Assembly (NCBI GenBank): GCA_025201705.1 | Contig: MU616990.1 | Coordinates: 1 to 28,019, forward strand | Direction of reading: 5' to 3' | DNA: 28,019 bases | From: Dissophora ornata | Lineage: Eukaryota > Mortierellomycota > Mortierellomycetes > Mortierellales > Mortierellaceae | Shown here: one piece after another, positions 11,001 to 20,260 of the stretch | Layout: each line of letters starts with the position of its first letter | Numbering within the stretch: position 1 is the stretch's first letter | Translations under genes and position numbers: made by a program | The notes under the pieces: model-generated | Database searches by the model: none | Seen by the model: only the letters and a program-made list of their open reading frames with translations | What the model was told of the DNA's origin: nothing

Positions 11001-12995
11001 TGGAGCATGTCCATGGTTAATCAGATCTACAGCGGTGGCAACGACTGGCGAACATGTCTTTGGGATTGGAGGTCCCATATGTTGACCGACGCCCAGCGAG
11101 AGTCACTTAAGTCTACGGGCTCTAATCCAGGATCACAAAGCGAGAATAAGTCGACTACATCTAAAAGCAGTCAACCAGCTACGCCCAGGAAGATGGCTCA
11201 GGCAGCTCAGGAAGGTTTAGAAGGCGCGTCTAAGCCGAACAGTGAAATAGAGAGGAAGCAAATTGACGCCACCATTCAACTGCAGCAGCCAGCGAATCAG
11301 GACGACCCATGTAACAACACTGCTATGTTACAACCTGTAGACATCTCAGTGGAGGTGTCCCTTGCTGCAAAGAGACAAAGCGACACATCCTTACCGACCG
11401 ATGTCACCCCTTCCAAGCGCGCACGGACAAGCGCCACAAACCCCACAGCTGCGACAGCTCCGCCATCATCTGGGAATTCTCAGACGTCTCATAAGACGAC
11501 TGCACCAGTAACACATATCAAGCGAGTCAACCTATTCCCGTTGAGTTCAGCAGCCTTTCAGGTTCAGTCAAAGGGAAAAGTTCATCTGGAAATCCTCAGG
11601 CTGACGCGTAACCTCTATTGCCGACGGCTTGGACAGGGTGGGACTCTTGCGAATGAGAATGAACTTGAGGCGGCGAGGAAACGATGGCAAGCGATGCGCC
11701 ACTTTTTTGAAAGGGACGAGGATGAGCAAGGGATGAGTTTGTCGCGGATCTTAGGGAGTGATATCGATGAGATGAACTTTCAAGATGAGGATGACGAAGA
11801 GGAATTGGATACCGAAAATCGCGCGGGAGCAGTCCAAGACGAGCCCCATGGTATCCTTTTCCGCGATGATTTTAACAAAGGGGCTGGACAAATTGACAAC
11901 CCCCTTCAGGAAAGCGAGACTCTGGATCATCAGGGCGACGAGAATTCGGGTAAGGAGAAAGCCGTAGGAGGCGCTGATAGTCAGTTTGCGGGAGACGAGT
12001 CCACGGCGTCCAATGGCGACCTGATTTTTTATGGCTCTAGGGAATCTATCAAAGCGCTGGCAGAGATGGAAGCACTAGAGATGGCCAAAGGCCAGTCAGG
12101 GCAGCAAGCTCAAGCACAGCAACATAGTAACATCTTCTCCGTCGGGGGCGGTCTGGGTGTCCTCCCAGCTCCTACTCATCAAAAGGCCAAAGGCCAGGCA
12201 TCCCAAGCGCGGCTGAAGAGCGTGAGTCAGCTCAGTCAAATCCCAGTTTCGTACTGGCTGGGCGATGTACCCAAGATGACTGATATCCTGAGCGCACTTC
12301 CGGACACTGAGTTAGGCGTGCATGACTGGATCGGGATCGCGCTCTCACCTATGGGGGGAGCTGGGGCGTGGAGAGATATGATGGCGCGGACGGCAGCCAA
12401 GTTTGAAAGCCGTGGCGAAGTCCATGCTGCAGTGTTGTGCTACCTGGGCATAGGCCACGTTTTCGAGGCGGTGGCCGCGTACCAAAAGCGGGGTATGTAT
12501 CGCGAAGCATTGATGCTGCTACGAATCAGGCTCTGGGACGACGACGAAGATGATAGCGTATCCTCGGGATCGGGGCTTGGCGAAGGCTCGAATCGGTCTG
12601 CTACTACTACCACTGATGATGCGCCCAAGGGTCTGCGTACGCTCCATGTCCAGATCTTGACTGAGTGGGGTCAGCACCTGGAGCGAAAGAATCTGTACGA
12701 GCAGGCGTGCAAGTGCCAGCTTACACTGGCAGCAATTTTGAAGAGGAGCATGGAACGAGAGAACCGAGGGAGGTCAATCTCAGATAAAGCAGAAAGGGTC
12801 TTCGAAGCTACGCCGTCTGTTGGACTACAGACTCTGGCAAGAAGAGGAGACCTGGCGACGCTGAGGACTGCTGCAGGACTAGCCATCCTGCTCAACGACC
12901 CGTCGCAGCAGGAACGCATATCTGTCTATGAAAGCGTGATGACTGACAAGAGAGAGGCAGATCGCATGCGGAAAAGCCAGCAGGGATCCGTGTAA
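8039..12995 (+). CDS. GEMIN5: Gemin5-like WD40/TPR protein (SMN complex, snRNA/mRNA binding)
   Basis: Exons 8039-8491, 8587-8638, 8725-8854, 8959-9074, 9180-9378 and 9494-12995 give 1483 aa, close to animal Gemin5 (about 1500). The N-terminus has PPSPQW, matching the PPSP-x-W opening of Gemin5. Many WD40 blades follow, for example SGSADQTIRVWDVE, SMDRKIIAWDIE, SDGSVEVFELK and GGNDWRTCLWDW, consistent with a double propeller over about residues 1-860. An acidic, Gln/Ser-rich linker follows. A helical TPR-like block lies at about 1236-1400 (YWLGDVPKMTDIL ... AVLCYLGIGHVFEAVAAYQKRGMYREALML). In animals Gemin5 recognises the cap and Sm site of pre-snRNAs and also binds ribosomes. A basic GKQGK-type insertion lies near residues 470-492. 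The start is the first ATG in the open frame. The alternative is another large WD40/TPR scaffold; the N-terminus together with the C-terminal helical block argues for Gemin5. Confidence 0.78.
9957..10017 (+). repeat. GKQGK low-complexity repeat inside the WD40 region
   Basis: Purine-rich near-repeats of a cagggaaa(g/c) type encode QGKQGKRGKQGKPGKGK. This is a basic, Gly/Lys loop set between two propeller blades of the Gemin5-like protein, after an acidic-to-Gly transition (GLAGGGGQ). It is probably a disordered surface loop that could contact RNA (inference). Confidence 0.7.
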
Positions 12996-13160
12996 AGTAG
13001 ATCCTTCCAAACTATTTCTTGCATGATTATTTAGGCCGACATCATCTCGTCGCCAACATCTCTTTTTATTATGGGATCGTATGGCATCGTGTGGCATCGT
13101 TATAAAAACAAACAGACAAATAAACAAGTGAAAAAAGGGTTCTCTATGTGACAAATAAAC
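12996..13160. other. Shared 3' region of convergent genes
   Basis: There are 165 bp between the stop of the Gemin5-like gene and the stop of the ABCD gene on the other strand. It carries AATAAA at 13119-13124, a candidate poly(A) signal for the plus-strand gene, and a three-unit 10-bp tandem repeat at 13071-13100. The 3' UTRs probably overlap. Confidence 0.6.
13071..13100 (+). repeat. Three 10-bp tandem units in the shared 3' region
   Basis: The units atgggatcgt, atggcatcgt and gtggcatcgt follow each other directly, each differing by one base from its neighbour. They lie in the 3' UTR of the Gemin5-like gene. Confidence 0.7.
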
Positions 13161-16100
13161 TTATGCCTCCGCTGCTGGCTCCTGCTCCTCACCAGCAGCC
13201 CTGCCAAGGTCGCGCTCCTTGATCAAGTTGCGCAAATCCTCCAGGCGTTGCTCAATCTTGGGGATCTCGGCAAGTTTGTGCTCCAGCGTCTGGCGCTCCT
13301 CTTGAAGAGCGAGGCGACGCTCGGCATCCAGCTTTGTGAACACATATCCACCCTGGCCATCATATTGGAGGATGTACTAGATATTTAAAAGGGATATAAA
13401 ATCTATAAGTTAATAACAAAAAAATCAAGGTGATATTCGTTTCACAGATACCAAAGCTAAGACGGCACGTACGTTGTGGTACTGCCACAGAGATGGACGA
13501 TGCGACACAGTCAACAGCGAGATTCCGAGTTCTATAACGGAAAGTATGGAGTAATAGATTAGTACCTGAACAATGAAATCAACACTTCTTGCTTTCTTGT
13601 TCGGTCAAACATCTTTTCGTGTAGCAAGCAGCCGCACTTACTCATGCAGTGAGTGTACATGATCTTCTCAACCTCCATGCTGACAGCACTTGTGCACTCG
13701 TCCAGAATAGCATAGCGGGGGCGGTGGTAGTAGAGACGAGCCATAGCAATCTAGAGTTCATGAAGTAGAAGATAGAAGTGATTAGTAACAGCTCCCGTAT
13801 CCGAAGGATGTAAATCAAATCCGGCAGATCGATGTCAGACATACACGTTGCTTGTCTCCTCCAGAAAGAGCGTCGCGCCATTCACGCTCGCGGTCCCAGC
13901 CGCCCTCGCGCTCCACAATGTTGTTCAGCTGGACCACTTCCAAAATCTCCTGGAGATCCTGATCAGTGCATCCTTTCGCCTTCATATCCTCCACAGTGTC
14001 GGGGTAAATGATCTGGTCGCGGAGAGTTCCGAGAGACAGATAGGGACGCTGAGGAATGTAGAAGATGTTCTTGGGGTTAGGGCGATGGACCGTGCCGCCT
14101 AAGAGATTGCAGCGGAAGGATTTAATAATAAAGGGTCAGCGGGTGGAATGGGGTTTTCAACATGCAGGCGGTGGACATGAACAGCATTTACCATAGACAG
14201 GCCAGAGGCCTCCGAGAATACGGAACAAACTGCTCTTGCCGCAGCCGTTGGGACCGACGATCAACAAGTGCATGCCGGGCTTGACATAGAAACTCAACTT
14301 CTTGAGCAAGACGTCTCCGTTGGGAGAGACAATTGGGACGTCCAAGAATTCGATCGTGTCATCCTCAAGGACATCGCCGCGACCAGAGAGGACCTTGGCG
14401 TTCTCCTCGGTAGACGCGGAGGACACCAGTCTCTTCTCAAAACGTCCGGCCTTGACATCCTCAAAGACATCAAGCAGTTCCGAGACACGGGCGGTGTAAC
14501 CAGCCAACTCGGTCACTTCCTTGTATGAGTACATGATACGACCAAAGGCATCAGATGAACTCAACAACATGCGTCTGTTGGTGACGAAGCCTATGGTGAA
14601 AAATAAAATTACCATGTTAGCATCCACAGTATATTTTTCCACGGCCAAATAGCAGCTCAATAGGTTGGACAGAGTTGGTCATGTTGGTTCACCTTCAGTA
14701 CGACCTCCAATGTCTGCTCCACCACTCTGTCCTGGCATCTTGAAGAAAACAGGGATGGAGCAGATGACAAGACCCATAGCACCCCAGAAGTACTTGATAA
14801 TAAAGTCCTCGAGCATTCCGTGCCAGACACGCATGCGGAAGATGCGGTTGACGTGCTTGATAAGCGCAAAGTAATTTTTGTCCAAGATCGCCTTCTCAAT
14901 TTCATGGCCACCAAAGAGCGCAATTTCTTCTGCGTTTTCAATCACACGCGAGTGTGTGAAGCGGAATTCTCCCTCAAGACGCTGCTCCTCTGCCACCATC
15001 TTTCCGAAAGGAGGCGTCAATGCGCGCAACACCAAGGCTGAGGCATGGAGCAGAGCACTGACACCGAAGAGTCCCTCGCCTCCGACACTCTTTGAGAGCT
15101 GCACGTTGTAAATGATGACATCGAGGATTGGCTTGGCCAAGTTGGAGTAGAGCTCAGAAAGAGAGGTGCAGAACTTGTTGACATCGACGGTGATGCACCT
15201 GTTGGTGGCAAAAAAAAAGGGGTAGGCATCAGTCAAACCAACACTGAGTCCAAGTATATGTTGTCTCCAAAAGGACAGAAAATGCAAGCAAACATACTGG
15301 TCAGCGTTCTTGACACGGTCATCCAAGTTGCCGATGGCGTAGAAAGTCATATCTGTGAGGTATTGCTCGTGAATGTGGTTTGTGAGGCGAGTACGGAACT
15401 GGATAGCCAGCTTGCTCTGCATGTATGTCAACTGTGTTGGATCGAATTAGAGAAGATAGTTGTCGGCATTAGGGATCATGAGCGAGATCCAAAGATACAT
15501 CACCAGCACCAAGCAAAAGCTGCAGATACGGATATGAGCACCAGCACGCCCACTTACCATGCTGTTGGTATATGTTGCAGGCACAGCCACAGTCATCCAC
15601 CAGAGCAGACCAACCATAAAGTCTTTCGCCTGACCACGGACCAGCGCACTAACAATTCTGCCGTCGAGCGCCGCAATATACACGGACAGCATTGTTCTGA
15701 AGACTGTACACGAGAAAGTGGATGAGATCGAGAGTCGAATATTCGGTTATATTAGTTTCCGGTGGTTTGAGTTGTCTGTGTTACACGCGTGTGATGTATT
15801 GCGCTACCCCACTCAAGAGCCAACCGGATTCATCCTCATCTGCCGCACGGATAGTGAGTCGAGGATATCGTCTTGGTCAGCAAGATCTTGAGCATTTTTT
15901 TTTTTTTTGTTGTTGTTGTTGAAGATCCAGGCGATCTGCTGCTGTGTGCCTCCCGTGTGCTTCCCGAGTCCGGCAATGGGTTGTCTTGTATTTATGTCCA
16001 GAACATCCCAACTCCCGCTGTGTTGGGTAACATAGAAAAAAAATTGAATGGACGACATACCAAGGAAACCCGAGTGGACAACGAGCAGCCAGAACTCTTT

Positions 16101-16585
16101 AGATCGCCATCCGGGGATGACAAGACGCAGGATCCTCATGAATCGCTCAAAGAAGACTCTGTCGACCTAGGGGTAGTGATTGGGGGGAGCAATCGAATGG
16201 CGGGTTGAGTTGTACGTTTTGGTTTTCCTACAATAACACGATCTGCTCTTCCTCCCTGTGTTGTCGATGTCTGGTGGTCGGCGGTGGGAGCATGAAATAT
16301 GATCATCGATAATATGCTGATGCGCATTGAGTCACCTACAGCAACCTTGGTGCTCTTGCCATCACCCTTGGAGAGACCAGTCTTTTTGGCGTCAGTCTTC
16401 TTGGGCTTATAGGTGGCCATCCCGTGGATTCGGAAGGCAAGAGTGGCGAGGATGGTGATCCAGACAGAGCGTTTGACGGTGGAGCGGTTGTTGGAGTAGG
16501 CCTTGACGACCTTGGCCAGGACCGCCTTGAAGGCGACGGGGTCAAAGACCACCGAGGCTGCCGCGGGTTTTGAAAAGATGCCCAT
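13161..16585 (-). CDS. Peroxisomal ABC half-transporter, ABCD family (fatty acyl-CoA import)
   Basis: Ten exons on the minus strand: 16585-16340, 16166-16061, 15703-15558, 15431-15298, 15198-14693, 14590-14192, 14098-13845, 13750-13642, 13531-13473 and 13376-13161. They give 724 aa, typical for ABCD/Pxa proteins. The transmembrane half contains [11 protein letters not shown] and the ABCD EAA-like motif [12 protein letters not shown]. The single ATPase domain has Walker [10 protein letters not shown] (about 491-499), signature LSGGDKQR (about 590-597), Walker [11 protein letters not shown] and the H-loop SHRPS. A C-terminal coiled coil ([17 protein letters not shown]) follows. The family dimerises in the peroxisomal membrane and imports very-long-chain acyl-CoAs for beta-oxidation. 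It resembles ALDP/Pxa2 more than PMP70, but I cannot fix the paralogue. The ATG at 16585 follows a pyrimidine-rich leader. Confidence 0.93.
15893..15921 (+). repeat. Poly-T plus (TTG)n tract in an ABCD intron
   Basis: A T run is followed by ttg repeats inside the 357-bp intron 15704-16060, the longest intron of this gene. On the coding strand it reads (CAA)n then A-rich. It is simple sequence. Confidence 0.7.
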
Positions 16586-17617
16586 GGCGGTGTGTGGTGG
16601 TTGTGATTGTTTCTGCGCTGTGTCCAAGCGTGGTCAGAAGAATGAAAGAGAGGGATCCGACAGAGAAGGGAGAGAAGAAAGAAAAGGAAGGAGGACGATG
16701 ACTCGGATGGGATGAGTCGGATGGACAGAGACAGAGAGACAAAGAGGGCAAGAGAAAAGAAAAGAAAGGAAAGGGGACACGATCAGCTGAATGGGTTGAT
16801 CTGATTAAGCACCGCATGGCGTCGTCTGTCTTCGTTCGCAGGGGCGAGCGTGATGGGCTGGGCCTGCGCCTGCAGAGGATGCATCCCTTCAGAGACTCCA
16901 CAGATCTCTCATGCATCCCTCCATGCATCAGCCCTCCCCTCGCCGGCTCCATGCCCTGCGTTCGTGCGACTCCCCCTGTGTGTATGTCCCCGGTGCGGTG
17001 TCGAGACAGCGCTCTTCGTCATAAGAATCCACATGGCATGTAGCATGGCGAGATATCATCATATTATCATCCCACGGGAGATGTCCTTGCTAGACTATCA
17101 CGTGTCAGAGCATCTCGTTTACATCTCTCTCTTGCGAGAAACGTGTTTGCCGCAGGGCCAGCCTCGGGTTGCTCGGCCCCGTGCTGATGCTGCCGCCTCT
17201 ACCCCTCGGCTTTCTTGCTGTCCCTCGCTCTCGCCGCTGCCCGCAGAAGCGACAAGGTCAGGGCTGCCGATTGCCGGTGCTTCGTGTGTCGCTGATTGAT
17301 TCTGCGGCAGACACACGCGTTTGATCCGCCGAGAAAGTGCTCTCGTCTCCTCAAATCTCTGTGGAGCGTCGTGCTGAACCCTATTAGCGATCGGAAATAT
17401 TATGAACTCTACTACCCTACTCTGCGCACTGGAATGCATCTCCAATCCCATATGACAGCAGCCACCGTATTGCTTTGTTGCTCGTAGATCGTAAATTGCA
17501 GCAGCCACCAGTAAGAGTAGTCAAGGAGAAGCAGTAAAACATTGATATTCATTGCTACTACTGTCTGGACTAAACAACGCCATTGATCAAGCAAGTATCG
17601 CCTACAGCCGCGTTTGC
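16586..17617 (-). promoter_or_regulatory. ABCD promoter region and 3' flank of the secreted-protein gene
   Basis: This is a 1032-bp region without a credible gene. Bases 16630-16780 are almost pure purine on the plus strand, so the ABCD gene has a long C/T-rich leader or core promoter. Two CCTCGG hexamers occur at 17162-17167 and 17204-17209; this is the core of the FarA/FarB fatty-acid response element known from filamentous ascomycetes, but its use in this lineage is unproven and two hits may be chance. The far end, near 17618, should hold the 3' UTR of the next gene. Confidence 0.4.
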
Positions 17618-19816
17618 TCAAACCATATCACTGCTCTCGTCTTCGTCGTCTTCTTCATTCTCGTCCTCCTCTTGTCTCTCTTCCTCATTCTCACTAACAC
17701 CGATCTCTCGGCCATGACTCTCGGACTGCATGCCTTGAGACGCCCTCCAGACCTCTGAGCAGGCCTCCAGAGAATTGGCCTGCGCAATCATGAACGGCAC
17801 AAGCTCAGAGAGTCCGCGAATCGATTTTGATTGCACGGTCTGCGATGTCACCGCTATCTCTCGAAGCAACGACTCTGAAGAGAAAGATTCGTCGTCTGTC
17901 TCGCTTGCCGCGATGCTCTCGTCGTCGTAGTCATCATAAGCGTTGTAGTCGTCCCAGTCTTCAGCAGCCTCCGCCAATGCAGAGACGCTCAACTGCAACA
18001 GTTCCAACGTAGCCTTGTCTGCATTCTTTTTTTTAGATGCAGCTACTATTCTCTTTAGGACTTGCGCCAACGATTCATGGTAGCTCTCTGCCAAAACGTC
18101 ACATCGCAATGCTTCCGTTCCTGGCTGGGTCAACCCCTCGACATCTCCAGACCCCTCAATATCCCTCGACTTCTCTGGTATTAATGTGGTCGGAGCGTTA
18201 GCTATCATGCAACCGTACAATTGGTGAACTTGGACCTCCAGCTGCTGCAGGGATTCGAGGGATTCCTTCATCACACCATATGCGTTCGTCTCTGGAAGGT
18301 CCTTGATGATCCTGACAAGGATCACCATTACTGATTCCAGTTGACGCAACTCATTGTCGTTCATATCCACCAGTTGACCGTTAAGTCGACCCTCTATCTT
18401 TTTCATAAGCTTCAACAGAATCGCCTGCGCCGTCTTAGCTCCTATCGTCGGTAGAACCTCCTTTCCTTCGACACCCTGTGCGGCGGCCCTGGCGCCGTTC
18501 ACGGCTTCCTCAAGGAACTTCTGGCAAACTTCATAGATAGAATCTCCTGCATTCACAGCCGATAGCTCCTCTACCTCAACGCGTACGAGGGGGCTCTTGC
18601 GCCTCACACTCATAGCCAGATGATTGTAAATCAACTGCTCAAAGTCAGAGACAGAGTCAACGCGAGTCTCCTCTCGTATCGCGCTTTTTTGGACGCTAAA
18701 TTGGCAAGCCTGGAGTGCATCACCAGCTCCGATCGTCAGTCGCATCATCTCGACCAGTGAGGTCGTTTCCTCGGACGAGTTTGACTGTTCCACTTGCTCT
18801 GCCAAGTCTTGAGCGCCTTGGCGCGTGAGGTAAGCGCCTGCAGCTTGGAACTGCAACGAGGCCATGGCGTCTTGCAACAAGGCTGCATTGGAAGCAGAAG
18901 CAGCGATCCTGGCTTCGATCTTGGCCTTGACCTGAGTGAGATAGTCATCATAGAATGTCTGGACGGTCTTGCAGCTTTGCTGTGAAGGCGACATCTTGAT
19001 GTCGAAAAGTAAAGAGTCATTTTCACAGGCAACCACATCCTCGGTGCGTCTGCGCAACGCCTCTGCTCGGGCAATCACTTTGGACAGATAAGAGCGAGTA
19101 ATTTTCTCAGGCAAGTACTGCACAATGTGGTGGAAGCCGATCAACCCCATGTCAAGATTACTCATCGCTGTGAACTTTACTTGACGGTCATCGTCTTTTG
19201 AAGGTACAACCAGTGCCTTGCTCAAGGGTCCTAGAACCAAGGTCAGATCTGGGTTGGTTGCATACACTTTGTTGATCTCACTCAGCAAGCGAGATGATTC
19301 ATCCACGGCATCGTTGACGAGGACCATGCAGTCCTCTGGATTTCCACGCTGACCCTGTAGAGGGCGCGGCTCTTTCGTCGATTCGGCCCCCAGGCGGCTC
19401 TTGATGGTGGAAATGTCGAACGCTGACTCGAGATCTTCGAGTTGGACCTCGTCTGAAGTAGCCTCCCCCGATAACGGCTGTTGTTGCTGCTGCAATGGCT
19501 TGGACCCGGTGCTCGACCAAGAGTACTCGAGGGACCCTGCAAGCATCTTCGCTGCTTGTTCTACATCACAAGTCCAACGCAATGGTCGTCAGATTAGAGC
19601 AAAAGGCATCAAAGTTTTCGTATAAAAGTACGGGACTCCTCATTCTACAAGGCAGTACGTACCATTTAGCTGGACATCAGACTGGCTCCAAGCTGCTTGG
19701 GCGCCGCCGCGGGCCAGACTGGCGTGGACTTGATTCGAGCTGGCGATGCAGAGCGCGCTGACCATCAATGCTGTGAGAGCAAGAGGCACTGGCCCCATCC
19801 TGGTATGTCTTGTCAT
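17618..19816 (-). CDS. Secreted, helix-rich orphan protein with acidic tail
   Basis: Exons 19816-19663 and 19560-17618 are joined by a 102-bp GTACGT...TAG intron and give 698 aa. The first 32 residues form a clear signal peptide: basic start TRHTR, hydrophobic core VPLALTALMVSALCIA, and probable cleavage after QVHA. An in-frame ATG at 19798 would leave out the basic residues, so 19816 is preferred. The mature part is predominantly alpha-helical in character, has eight cysteines (an even number, as for disulfides), possible N-glycosylation sites NSS and NDS, and no second membrane segment. It ends in a highly acidic tail rich in Glu and Asp. I recognise no domain and assign no function; a secreted or vacuolar/ER-lumen protein is the only inference. 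Its upstream neighbour on the same strand is CDC23. Confidence 0.8.
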
Positions 19817-20260
19817 GAATGTTTCAGAGACGCGTCTTTTGTGCGACTATGTTGAGATTACGTCTATTTGATTATTTTTTTTTGCCACCAACTTTTGTCT
19901 CGGGCAACGATGGTTATTGCTGCGCTGCTTTTCTGTGAGGAATAAAGAAGCTTGTGGCGGATGGCGAAAGGATGGAATGAATTCAAAGAATGAGATTTCA
20001 GATGCGAATTGACATTAGGGAGATCACTCTACTTTTTTTGAGAGGCCTCCTGAAGTGCCCCTATTACTATAGTACTGCATGGGGTGAGATACATCAGAAG
20101 GGGGTGGGGAAACCATCGGTAAGCACAAAGGACTGCGCTCGGGGGTGTCGTGTACATTACGTCAATGCTTTACTGGAGCTACGCCTAACTACATGTCTAT
20201 CTATGTTACAATGACGATCATAATTAGCAGAGAGCGTTGAAAATTCAACCACCCAATTGC
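19817..20260. other. Gap between CDC23 and the secreted-protein gene
   Basis: This 444-bp region should hold the CDC23 3' UTR and the promoter of the gene starting at 19816. No exact AATAAA on the minus strand, tRNA or ORF of note was seen. A short T run is present near 19873. Confidence 0.5.

Noticed and set aside
16850..17508. ORFs of about 130-150 codons on both strands between the ABCD and secreted-protein genes
   Set aside because: Cys/Pro/Ser-rich translations without family features, overlapping each other on opposite strands in a GC-rich stretch.
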